From: an uncultured bacterium
Lineage (GTDB): Bacteria > Bacteroidota > Bacteroidia > Bacteroidales > Bacteroidaceae
NCBI GenBank assembly: GCA_905215575.1
Contig: CAJMQV010000110.1
Coordinates: forward strand, 1-6,663
Reading direction: 5' to 3'
Length of the DNA: 6,663 bases
Both the position numbers and the translations under genes were made by a program. Numbering within the stretch: position 1 is the first letter of the stretch; the number at the start of each line of letters is the position of its first letter. This document shows positions 1 through 6,663 of the stretch, piece after piece. The notes under the pieces were generated by a model. The model did not search any database. It saw nothing but the letters and a program-made list of their open reading frames with translations, and had not been told where the DNA came from.

Positions 1-22
1 AAATCATCGTGATAACTTTCAT
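1..22 (-). CDS. Possible start of a further gene of the dxs-trkA operon (trkH candidate), cut by the window edge
   Basis: Only the first codons would be inside the window. After the trkA stop codon, three minus-strand ATGs are available. The one at 20-22 gives MKVITMI and stays open to the edge. Those at 36-38 and 27-29 share another open frame and give MILMKNESYHDD. A fourth ATG at 55-57 closes after 12 codons. TrkA normally partners the membrane subunit TrkH, and a trkH gene directly after trkA would be the usual arrangement. The hydrophobic MKVITMI start fits a membrane protein somewhat better than the hydrophilic alternative. The identity is inferred from context, not read from the sequence, and the start codon is unresolved. 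Confidence 0.25.
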
Positions 23-65
23 TTTTCATCAGGATCATTTTTCAGGAACACCGGCATGAGAATTC

Positions 66-1409
66 TTAATTAAAATATTTGTCCAGTTTCTTCATCAGCA
101 TGCTCTTGCAGAACACCACCACCCGGTCACCGGCCTGAATCTGTGTATTACCGCTCACCAGCATACCCTCACCGGCACGTACCAGTCCTCCGATGGTTAC
201 TCCATGCGGAAGTCCCAGATCCTTCACCTCTTTTTTGGTAACCTTAGCATTTGGCTTTACCAAAAATTCTGCCACATCGGCGTTGGCCAGTGTCAGACAT
301 TTCACATTGGCCACATCGGCATTCAACATCAGCTGATAGATATGGCTGGCCGCAATTTCCTTCTTATTGATAATCGTACCGATATCCAGTTTCTCGGCCA
401 TACCGATATAATCCATATTCTCGATCAGAGCCACGGTCTTGCGCACTCCCATACGCTTGGCGGTCAGACAGGCCAGAATGTTGATCTCCGTCTGGTCGGT
501 CAGAGCCACAAAAGCCTGTGTGTGCTCAATATCCTCATCCATCAGTAACGAAGCATCTCGACCGTCACCATGAATCACCAAAGCATCATCAGTTTCCAGC
601 AGGTTGTTCAACTCCATACACTTAGCGGTATCCTGCTCAATAATCTTCACATTCATATAGCTCGGAGCAAATTTCGCCGCATGCACACTGATCATACCAC
701 CGCCCATGATCATCACATTGCGCACATCTTCATAATGTTCCTTTCCCACAATCTTGCGGATATAAGGAATATATTTCTTGGTACACATGAAATAGGCCAG
801 ATCACCCGATTTCAATTCGTCATCACCATTCGGGATGATGGTTTCCTCCCCACGCTTGATGGCTACAATATGATAGTTCACACCGGAACCATTCAGTTCC
901 TTGAACGGAATATTCAGAATCTCTGCCGTTTCACGCAGTTTGATGCCCAACATGATCAGTGCTCCGTCGTGCACTTCCCACCACTGGCGCACCCAGCTTC
1001 GTTTCAGAGCCTCGGTAATTTCACCGGCAGCCAGCAACTCCGGGTAAATCATGGAGTTGATGCCCATTTTCTTGAAAAACTCGCTGTGCTGGGGCAACAG
1101 ATACTCGTCGTTGTCAATTCGGGCCACGGTCTTCTGCGCTCCCATGGCACTGGCCAGCATACAGCAAGTCATATTCTTGGTTTCGTCGGGAGTTACAGCA
1201 ATAAACAGATCGGCCTTGTTGGTACCGGCTTCTCTCAGACCGTTGATCGAAGTGGGGTGCACATTCAAAGTCATCAGGTCAAAACTATTGGCTATATTTG
1301 CCAGTTTCTCAGGATTCTCGTCAATCAGCACAATGTCCTGGTCTTCTTTCGATAAAAGTTCAGCCAAATGAGTGCCCACTCCTCCGGCACCTGCAATCAC
1401 TATTTTCAT
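66..1409 (-). CDS. trkA: Trk system potassium uptake protein TrkA (double RCK domain)
   Basis: This is the peripheral cytoplasmic subunit of the Trk potassium uptake system. It binds NAD(H) or other nucleotides and gates the TrkH channel. The 447 residues match the usual length of about 450 and show the expected duplicated layout. The first RCK-N domain (about 1-125) opens with the Rossmann motif GAGGVG at residues 7-12, with acidic Asp30 ending strand 2. The first RCK-C domain is about 140-223. The second RCK-N domain (about 231-350) has GGG at 236-238, Glu258 as the acidic residue and GDG at 281-283. The second RCK-C domain is about 365-447. In the second Rossmann loop the last glycine of GxGxxG is replaced by Ser241, so that half may bind nucleotide differently. 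The ATG lies 3 bp after the dxs stop codon, which indicates cotranscription and probably translational coupling. No separate promoter is visible. Confidence 0.93.
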   Translation of the reverse strand: MKIVIAGAGGVGTHLAELLSKEDQDIVLIDENPEKLANIANSFDLMTLNVHPTSINGLREAGTNKADLFIAVTPDETKNMTCCMLASAMGAQKTVARIDNDEYLLPQHSEFFKKMGINSMIYPELLAAGEITEALKRSWVRQWWEVHDGALIMLGIKLRETAEILNIPFKELNGSGVNYHIVAIKRGEETIIPNGDDELKSGDLAYFMCTKKYIPYIRKIVGKEHYEDVRNVMIMGGGMISVHAAKFAPSYMNVKIIEQDTAKCMELNNLLETDDALVIHGDGRDASLLMDEDIEHTQAFVALTDQTEINILACLTAKRMGVRKTVALIENMDYIGMAEKLDIGTIINKKEIAASHIYQLMLNADVANVKCLTLANADVAEFLVKPNAKVTKKEVKDLGLPHGVTIGGLVRAGEGMLVSGNTQIQAGDRVVVFCKSMLMKKLDKYFN

Positions 1410-1412
1410 AGA

Positions 1413-3335
1413 TCAATGTTTTACTAATTGTATAATCTCTCGGGCAATACTTTCACAGTCGAGCCCCACTATCTGATAAAGTTGGTTTACTGTGCCGTGT
1501 TCAACAAACTCATCCGGCAATCCCAGACGCTTTATTTTCAGGGCATGTCCGTTGTCGGCCATATATTCCAGTACGGCACTTCCCAGACCGCCGGAAATCA
1601 CACCGTCCTCAATAGTAATGACGCGCGTAAACTTGCGAGCCACTTCTTCGAGAATCTCCGTATCTATCGGTTTCAGGAAACGCATGTCATAATGTGCTAC
1701 CGTAAGTTCTTCTCCCCGGTCACGAGCCTCCTGCTCGGCCTGTTCTATGGCCTTTCCGGCTTCGTAAGCTATAGGACCAAGAGTCAGAATCGCAATGTCT
1801 TCACCGTCCTTCAGTTTTTCTCCCTTTCCTACCGGTATTTCCTTCATATCACATTTCCAGTCCACCAAATGTCCACGCCCACGGGGATAACGGATCACAA
1901 AAGGTCCCTTGTCGGGCAACTGGGCCGTATACATCAGATGACGCAATTCATGCTCATTGCGGGGCGAAGAGATCGTGAGATGCGGTATTGGGCGCAGGTA
2001 AGCCAGATCGAAGGCACCATGATGCGTCGGTCCGTCCTCGCCAACCAGTCCGGCACGGTCCAGACACAGCACCACGTTCAGTCTTTGTATAGCCACATCA
2101 TGAATGATATTGTCGTAGGCTCTCTGTGCAAACGCCGAATAGATATTACAGAAAGGAACCATACCCTCCTTCGCCATTCCTCCGGAGAAGGTTACGGCAT
2201 GACCTTCGGCAATACCCACATCAAAGGCACGGTCGGGCATGGCTTTCATCAGAATGTTCATGGAACATCCCGTCGGCATAGCCGGTGTTACACCGACAAT
2301 ACGGTCGTTCTTTTGTGCCAGCTCCAGCAAAGTATTTCCAAACACATCCTGAAATCTGGGCGGTTGGCCACTGGTATCGCTCACAATACGCTGACCGGTG
2401 TCTTTATCAAACTTTCCGGGCGCATGCCAGATGGTAGCCGCCTTTTCGGCCGGTTTGAATCCTTTTCCTTTCACCGTGTGCAGATGCAGCAACTTCGGTC
2501 CTTTCATATTCTTGATGCCATTGAGCACATGCACCAGTTCCAGCACATCATGCCCGTCGCACGGTCCGAAATAGCGGATATTCATTCCTTCGAAAATATT
2601 CTGCTGATTGCTGATGAGCGATTTCACCGAATTATTGAACCGGATAATACTGTTTTTCCGCTCGTCGTTGAGCACACCCCAACGATACAGTTTCTGCGAA
2701 ACCTGGAAACGAAGCCGATTGTACCACGGACTGGTGTGCAGCTGGAGCAGATAATGCTTCATGCCGCCCACGCTTCGGTCAATGCTCATATTGTTGTCAT
2801 TGAGGATAATCAGCAGATTATTATGAGTGGACGAAGCGTTGTTCAGTCCCTCAAACGCCAATCCACCACTCATGGAGCCATCACCGATCACGGCAATGAC
2901 ATTACGGTCGGTCTCTCCTTTTTCCTCAAAAGCGACAGACATACCCAAAGCAGCAGAAATGGAATTGGAAGCATGACCACAGGTAAAACTGTCATATTCG
3001 CTTTCTTCGGGCGAAGGGAATGGACAGATGCCATGCAGTTTCCGATTGGTAGAAAAACGCTCTCGTCTGCCGGTCAGAATCTTATGGCCGTATGCCTGAT
3101 GCCCCACGTCCCACACAATACGGTCGTAAGGCGTATTGAATACATAATGAAGCGCCACGGTCAGTTCAACGACCCCCAGACTCGAAGCAAAATGCCCCGG
3201 GTTGTCGGCCAGCTCGTCGATAATATCCTGACGCAACTCGGCACAAACCTCCGGCAACTTCTCCACAGGAAGCTGTCTCAGATCGGCAGGTAAATTTATT
3301 TTAGACAATAAGTTGAAGTTTCTTTCCTTACTCAT
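1413..3335 (-). CDS. dxs: 1-deoxy-D-xylulose-5-phosphate synthase
   Basis: This is the thiamine-diphosphate enzyme that condenses pyruvate and glyceraldehyde 3-phosphate to DXP, the entry step of the MEP isoprenoid pathway in the cytoplasm. It is full length at 640 residues (family about 620-650). The ThDP domain carries His48 in GHFASSLG and His79 in WDVGHQAYGHK. The cofactor/Mg motif starts with GDG at 151-153 and ends at the NDNN of 179-182. The pyrimidine-domain glutamate is Glu377 in GIAEGHA, followed by the transketolase signature DRAGLVGEDGPTHHG at 426-440. A C-terminal transketolase domain (about 505-635) includes IEDGVISGGLGS. The start MSKERNFNLL is the first ATG downstream of a good promoter box and gives the usual N-terminus. 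It is the first gene of a minus-strand operon with trkA. A long open frame runs antisense to most of it and is judged to be a shadow. Confidence 0.97.
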   Translation of the reverse strand: MSKERNFNLLSKINLPADLRQLPVEKLPEVCAELRQDIIDELADNPGHFASSLGVVELTVALHYVFNTPYDRIVWDVGHQAYGHKILTGRRERFSTNRKLHGICPFPSPEESEYDSFTCGHASNSISAALGMSVAFEEKGETDRNVIAVIGDGSMSGGLAFEGLNNASSTHNNLLIILNDNNMSIDRSVGGMKHYLLQLHTSPWYNRLRFQVSQKLYRWGVLNDERKNSIIRFNNSVKSLISNQQNIFEGMNIRYFGPCDGHDVLELVHVLNGIKNMKGPKLLHLHTVKGKGFKPAEKAATIWHAPGKFDKDTGQRIVSDTSGQPPRFQDVFGNTLLELAQKNDRIVGVTPAMPTGCSMNILMKAMPDRAFDVGIAEGHAVTFSGGMAKEGMVPFCNIYSAFAQRAYDNIIHDVAIQRLNVVLCLDRAGLVGEDGPTHHGAFDLAYLRPIPHLTISSPRNEHELRHLMYTAQLPDKGPFVIRYPRGRGHLVDWKCDMKEIPVGKGEKLKDGEDIAILTLGPIAYEAGKAIEQAEQEARDRGEELTVAHYDMRFLKPIDTEILEEVARKFTRVITIEDGVISGGLGSAVLEYMADNGHALKIKRLGLPDEFVEHGTVNQLYQIVGLDCESIAREIIQLVKH

Positions 3336-3337
3336 GA

Positions 3338-3352
3338 CGATATAAATTATCG
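3338..3352. repeat. Short inverted repeat next to the dxs start codon
   Basis: The five-base arms CGATA and TATCG flank a five-base TAAAT loop, and the repeat ends 2 bp upstream of the dxs ATG on the minus strand. It lies between the dxs -7 box and the start codon, so it could form a weak hairpin at the 5' end of the mRNA or serve as a small operator. In AT-rich spacer DNA a repeat of this size can easily be chance. The repeat is certain and its function is not. Confidence 0.35.
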
Positions 3353-3360
3353 CAAATTTA
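3353..3360 (-). promoter_or_regulatory. Bacteroidetes-type -7 box for dxs-trkA
   Basis: Read on the minus strand this is TAAATTTG, an exact match to the TAnnTTTG -7 consensus of the Bacteroidetes primary sigma factor. It ends 17 bp upstream of the dxs start codon, so the transcript would have a leader of only about 10 bases. No clear TTTG -33 element appears about 20 bp further upstream. That position falls at the edge of the opposing plus-strand box. Confidence 0.65.
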
Positions 3361-3382
3361 GCATAAATTCGATGAAGTTACC

Positions 3383-3390
3383 TATTTTTG
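3383..3390 (+). promoter_or_regulatory. Bacteroidetes-type -7 box for the GSCFA-murF-alr operon
   Basis: The sequence TATTTTTG matches TAnnTTTG exactly. A start site a few bases downstream, near 3396, would give a leader of about 30 bases before the ATG at 3427. The -33 element is weak: TTTAG at 3357-3361 is the nearest candidate, 21-22 bp upstream, and it overlaps the dxs -7 box. This promoter also decides the start of the downstream gene, because the longer reading frame from a TTG at 3388 begins inside the -7 box. Confidence 0.65.
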
Positions 3391-3426
3391 CATAATTATT
3401 TTATTCCCAAAGAACATTTGCAACGT

Positions 3427-4410
3427 ATGGAATTCAGGACACAAATTGAATTGCCGGACAGCATGTCGCCCCTTAGCCCATCAGACCAGAGCCTCTTTGT
3501 AGGCTCGTGTTTTGCCGAAAATATCGGCTCGGAAATGGCAGCGCGCAAGTTTCCTTGTGCCGTAAATCCTTTTGGAGTACTCTATAATCCGGCCAGCATC
3601 CGGTTGTGTTTTCAGGAATTGACAGGAGAAATATCTCCCGAAGATTTTCTGTTTGAATCGGAGCAGGGGTGGCACTCCTGGCTGCACGACAGCAGTTTCA
3701 GCGGAAACAGCCGCGAAGAGTGTCTCAACGGACTGCAAAACCGTCTGGAGGAAACCCGCCGGCAGTTACAACAGGCTCACACCTTATTTATAACTTTAGG
3801 AACCAACAGGGCCTATCGGCTAAAAGAGGCGTCGCTGATCGTAGGCAACTGTCACAAGCAACCGGGCCGGCTTTTTGAGGAAATCACACTGGACATACGG
3901 AGCTGCGCCGAAGAACTGGAAACCATCATCAGCCTGTGCCGTCGGGAAAATTCCGGTTTGCGCATCGTGTTCACCGTAAGCCCTTACCGCTATGCCAAAT
4001 ACGGATTCCACGGAAGCCAGCTCAGCAAAGCCACCCTGCTTCTTGCCGCTGATGAGGTATGCCGTGCGCATCCGGACTTTTGTTTTTATTTCCCGGCCTA
4101 CGAAATCGTACTGGACGAACTGCGTGACTACCGCTTTTATAAAGAAGATATGCTCCACCCTTCTCCGCAAGCCGTGGCTTATATCTGGGAATGCTTCCAG
4201 CAGACGTTCTTTACCCCAGAAACCAAGGAGTTCGTTAAAGAATGGGAGTCGATCAGACGCGCTTTGGAGCATCGCCCCACCCGCCCGGAGTCAAAAGCCT
4301 ATCAAGATTTTTTAAGTAAAACTTTGTTAAAGTTAGAAAGCATACGAAAAAAATATCCGAACTTAGCATTAAGTTATGAATTCGATTGGTTATCTACTCG
4401 CCTAAAATAA
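3427..4410 (+). CDS. GSCFA domain-containing protein, SGNH-like hydrolase of unknown substrate
   Basis: This 327-residue protein belongs to the GSCFA family, an SGNH/GDSL-like group named for the motif GSCFAENI, here at residues 26-33. Ser27 is the likely nucleophile. ITLGTNRAY at 122-130 resembles the oxyanion-hole block, VSPYRY at 184-189 is a further conserved block, and DMLHPSP at 241-247 supplies the Asp241/His244 pair. I see no signal peptide or membrane segment, so it is probably cytoplasmic. I chose the ATG at 3427 over the in-frame TTG at 3388 for two reasons. The TTG lies inside the promoter -7 box, and the ATG gives a typical family N-terminus (MEFRTQIELP). It is the first gene of an operon, 6 bp ahead of murF-alr, which suggests a role connected with envelope precursors. 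The substrate is unknown and no gene symbol is established. The last 100 bp are more AT-rich than the rest. Confidence 0.88.
   Translation: MEFRTQIELPDSMSPLSPSDQSLFVGSCFAENIGSEMAARKFPCAVNPFGVLYNPASIRLCFQELTGEISPEDFLFESEQGWHSWLHDSSFSGNSREECLNGLQNRLEETRRQLQQAHTLFITLGTNRAYRLKEASLIVGNCHKQPGRLFEEITLDIRSCAEELETIISLCRRENSGLRIVFTVSPYRYAKYGFHGSQLSKATLLLAADEVCRAHPDFCFYFPAYEIVLDELRDYRFYKEDMLHPSPQAVAYIWECFQQTFFTPETKEFVKEWESIRRALEHRPTRPESKAYQDFLSKTLLKLESIRKKYPNLALSYEFDWLSTRLK
4320..4334. repeat. Short perfect inverted repeat inside the 3' end of the GSCFA gene
   Basis: The six-base arms AACTTT and AAAGTT flank a GTT loop, within an AT-rich stretch of the coding sequence about 80 bp before the murF-alr start. 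There is no following T-run that would make it an intrinsic terminator, and no TAnnTTTG box nearby. It may be chance or a weak mRNA hairpin. Confidence 0.3.
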
Positions 4411-4416
4411 AAGAAT

Positions 4417-6663
4417 ATGGCTTATTCATTAGAACAAATCGCTTCACTCATCGGAGCCAAGCACATCGGAAATCAGGACTCCAAGATTGATTGGATCCTT
4501 ACAGACAGCCGTTCTTTATGCTTTCCCGAGGAATCTCTGTTCTTCGCCTTGAAAAGCAATCGTAATGACGGACATCATTATATCCCCGAACTTTATCAGC
4601 GCGGAGTGCGTAACTTTGTAGTCAGCGCCCCTCCTCAAGATATGAGCCGTTACGCCGACGCCAACTTCCTGGTGGTACTGGACCCGCTCAAAGCGCTGCA
4701 ACGTCTGGCCGAACGCCATCGCGAGGCATTCAACATTCCGATTATCGGAATTACCGGCAGCAACGGTAAGACCGTGGTCAAGGAGTGGCTTTACCAGATT
4801 CTGTCGGAGAACTATGTCATTGCCCGCTCACCGCGCAGCTATAACTCTCAGATCGGCGTTCCTCTGTCTATCTGGAATCTGAATGCACAGACCGAACTGG
4901 GTATCTTCGAGGCCGGCATCTCGCAATGTGGCGAAATGGAAGCCTTGCAGACTATCATCCAGCCGCAATACGGCATCTTCACTTCATTGGGCAATGCGCA
5001 TCAGGAAAACTTCGTGTCTATGGACGAGAAATGTCACGAAAAGCTGAAGCTCTTCAAAGATGCCGAACTCCTTATTTATAATGAAGACAATACGATGATC
5101 AAGGAAGGTATACAAAGCTATGGTATGAGTAGCAAAGCCTTCGGTTGGTCATTTCATAATCCAGATGCCCGCCTGTTTGTGCGTCCCGAATATCAGGAAC
5201 GCTCCACTGTGCTGACCTACCGTTATCAGGGCACTACCGATCAGGTGGAAATCCCGTTCATCGACGAAGCATCCATCACGGATGCCACTCACTGTCTGGC
5301 CATGGCATTGTACCTGAACGTGGACCGCAACGTCATCCGACAGAAAATGGCCCAACTGGAACCCATCGCCATGCGTCTGGAAGTGATTGAAGGTAAAAAC
5401 GGCTGCACGCTGATCAACGACAGTTATAACTCCGATTTCAATGCGCTGGATATTGCTCTGGACTTTATGAACCGCCGACCGGACTGTCAGGGAAAAGAGC
5501 GCACCGTATTGCTGAGTGACTTGTGCCAGACCGGAGAAAAGCCGGAAGATCTGTATGGCAAGGTGGCCACCTTATTGGAAAGCCGCCACATCAAGAAGGT
5601 AATCGGTGTGGGCGAAGCCATCAGCCAGTTTGCTGACCGCTTCCCGATGGAACATCACTTCTTCGCTACTACCGACGAACTGATCGGCAGCGGACTGCTC
5701 GAAACCTTGCGCAACGAGGTGATCCTCATCAAGGGAGCCCGCACCTTCCGCTTCGACGAACTGACCGAACTGCTGGAACTCAAAGTGCACGAAACTATAT
5801 TGGAGATTGACTTGAACGCCGTGGTGGAGAACATGAACTACTACCGCAGTTTCATGAAACCGGAAACAAAAATGGTATGCATGGTCAAGGCTTCGGCCTA
5901 CGGTGCCGGTGCCATCGAAATAGCCAAGACACTTCAGGATCATCACGCCGACTATCTGGCTGTAGCTGTAGCCGACGAAGGAGCGGATCTGAGAAAAGCC
6001 GGTATCAAATCGAACATCATGATCATGAATCCGGAAATGACCGCTTTCAAGACTTTATTTGAATATGAACTGGAACCCGAAGTATACAGTTTCCGACTGC
6101 TCGACGCTCTGATTCATGCAGCAGAGAAAGAAGGCATCACCAACTACCCGATCCATATCAAGCTCGATACCGGCATGCACCGCCTGGGATTTGATCCGTA
6201 TAAGGATATGGAACAGCTTATCGAAAAGCTGAAACACCAGACTGCGGTTATCCCGCGCTCGGTATTCTCTCATTTTGTGGGTAGCGACGCCGACGGCTTC
6301 GACGAATTTTCCAAATTACAGTATGAACGCTTCCTGCATGGCAGTGACATGCTTCAGAAAGCATTCCCGCACAAGATTCTGCGCCATATCTGTAACAGTG
6401 CCGGAATCGAACACTTCCCCGAACGCCATCTCGACATGGTTCGTTTGGGACTGGGTCTTTACGGTATCAATTCGCGCAACAACGAAACCATCAACCACGT
6501 CAGCACCTTGCGCACAACCATCTTGCAGATTCACGATGTGCCTAAGGAAGAAACCGTGGGCTACAGCCGCAAAGGCATCCTGCACCGCGACAGCCGCATA
6601 GCCGCCTTACCCTTTATTCAGACTATCCAGATATTCTCTCCAGTCAAATACGCCTTCCACTGA
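4417..6663 (+). CDS. Bifunctional UDP-MurNAc-tripeptide:D-Ala-D-Ala ligase / alanine racemase, with aberrant truncated C-terminus
   Basis: This MurF-Alr fusion is characteristic of Bacteroidetes. The MurF half (about 1-455) adds D-Ala-D-Ala to UDP-MurNAc-tripeptide using ATP. It has the P-loop GITGSNGKT at 111-119, SYNSQIGVP at 141-149, EAGISQCGEM at 165-174, His195, NDSYNS at 334-339 and KGARTFRFDEL at 439-449. It looks complete. The racemase half (from about 460) interconverts L- and D-Ala with PLP. Lys491 in VKASAYGAG is the Schiff-base lysine, followed by KLDTGMHRLGF at 582-592, His619, CNSAG at 659-663, Arg676 in RLGLGLYG, and the catalytic Tyr716 in VGYSRKG. The match ends at RIAALP (727-732), where IGYADG should follow. 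Instead there are 16 unrelated residues and a stop. About 100 residues of the C-terminal barrel are missing, including the GYADG and CMD segments and the PLP-phosphate Tyr. As read, the racemase half should not work. Intact homologues are about 830 residues. The gene lies 6 bp after the GSCFA gene, in the same operon. Confidence 0.9.
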   Translation: MAYSLEQIASLIGAKHIGNQDSKIDWILTDSRSLCFPEESLFFALKSNRNDGHHYIPELYQRGVRNFVVSAPPQDMSRYADANFLVVLDPLKALQRLAERHREAFNIPIIGITGSNGKTVVKEWLYQILSENYVIARSPRSYNSQIGVPLSIWNLNAQTELGIFEAGISQCGEMEALQTIIQPQYGIFTSLGNAHQENFVSMDEKCHEKLKLFKDAELLIYNEDNTMIKEGIQSYGMSSKAFGWSFHNPDARLFVRPEYQERSTVLTYRYQGTTDQVEIPFIDEASITDATHCLAMALYLNVDRNVIRQKMAQLEPIAMRLEVIEGKNGCTLINDSYNSDFNALDIALDFMNRRPDCQGKERTVLLSDLCQTGEKPEDLYGKVATLLESRHIKKVIGVGEAISQFADRFPMEHHFFATTDELIGSGLLETLRNEVILIKGARTFRFDELTELLELKVHETILEIDLNAVVENMNYYRSFMKPETKMVCMVKASAYGAGAIEIAKTLQDHHADYLAVAVADEGADLRKAGIKSNIMIMNPEMTAFKTLFEYELEPEVYSFRLLDALIHAAEKEGITNYPIHIKLDTGMHRLGFDPYKDMEQLIEKLKHQTAVIPRSVFSHFVGSDADGFDEFSKLQYERFLHGSDMLQKAFPHKILRHICNSAGIEHFPERHLDMVRLGLGLYGINSRNNETINHVSTLRTTILQIHDVPKEETVGYSRKGILHRDSRIAALPFIQTIQIFSPVKYAFH
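6613..6663. other. Sequence unrelated to murF-alr after an abrupt junction
   Basis: Up to 6612 the plus-strand frame encodes conserved racemase sequence. From 6613 it encodes FIQTIQIFSPVKYAFH and a TGA, which do not resemble the family. Read in reverse, the tail gives SVEGVFDWREYLDSLNKG and a stop at 6607-6609, which looks protein-like. However, other frames through these 51 bases are also open, so its coding strand cannot be fixed. No terminal inverted repeat or transposase is visible. The segment could be the edge of an inserted or rearranged element, or an assembly artefact. Confidence 0.6.

Noticed and set aside
19..57. A 12-codon minus-strand reading frame after trkA (MPVFLKNDPDEK)
   Set aside because: It is too short and has no convincing ribosome binding site. 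Its stop codon overlaps the ATG at 20-22, but that alone is not evidence of a leader peptide.
570..1355. A 261-codon plus-strand open frame antisense to trkA
   Set aside because: The composition is His/Gln-rich with no motifs, and it lies entirely within a well-supported trkA.
1428..3293. A 621-codon plus-strand open frame antisense to dxs
   Set aside because: Its translation is rich in His, Gln, Arg and Ser with no recognisable domain, typical of a complementary-strand shadow. The dxs frame beneath it has all its family motifs.
3388..3426. N-terminal extension of the GSCFA protein from a TTG start
   Set aside because: The TTG lies inside the TATTTTTG promoter box, so it would not be in the transcript. 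The extra 13 residues do not match the family N-terminus.
4310..4345. Possible internal promoter for murF-alr in the AT-rich end of the GSCFA gene
   Set aside because: TAAAACTTTG resembles the -7 box but has four bases, not two, between TA and TTTG. No correctly spaced -33 element accompanies it.
6316..6585. An 89-codon minus-strand open frame within the racemase domain
   Set aside because: It overlaps strongly conserved racemase motifs on the plus strand, has no recognisable features of its own, and is not in the same frame as the tail beyond 6612.

Overview
This window looks like an ordinary chromosomal segment from a Bacteroidales gut bacterium, most likely Bacteroides or Phocaeicola. Three things suggest this: the gene order, a fused MurF-alanine racemase (a single polypeptide in Bacteroidetes), and two exact copies of the Bacteroidetes promoter -7 motif TAnnTTTG in the only sizeable intergenic region. 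No mobile element, CRISPR array, tRNA or rRNA is visible, and I found no novel multi-gene system.

Layout. Two operons diverge from a short AT-rich spacer at 3336-3426. The minus-strand operon reads dxs (3335-1413), then trkA (1409-66) with a 3-bp gap. A further gene probably begins in the last few dozen bases at the left edge, plausibly trkH, but too little of it is present to be sure. The plus-strand operon reads a GSCFA-family SGNH-like hydrolase (3427-4410), then murF-alr (4417 to the right edge) with a 6-bp gap. Coding density is very high, and no gene-free stretch exceeds 100 bp.

How the genes fit together. Dxs makes the first committed intermediate of the MEP isoprenoid route, which supplies undecaprenyl phosphate (the peptidoglycan lipid carrier) and menaquinone side chains. 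MurF-Alr makes D-Ala and completes the UDP-MurNAc-pentapeptide. The two operons therefore feed cell-envelope synthesis from one divergent promoter region. TrkA is the nucleotide-binding subunit of a potassium uptake channel. The GSCFA protein has a recognisable Ser/Asp-His hydrolase signature, but I know of no established substrate.

The main anomaly is at the right edge. The racemase matches its family up to about residue 732 and then switches abruptly to 16 unrelated residues and a stop. The GYADG-containing remainder, roughly 100 residues, is missing. This is either a real rearrangement or insertion boundary, or an assembly or contig-end artefact. The window cannot distinguish these.
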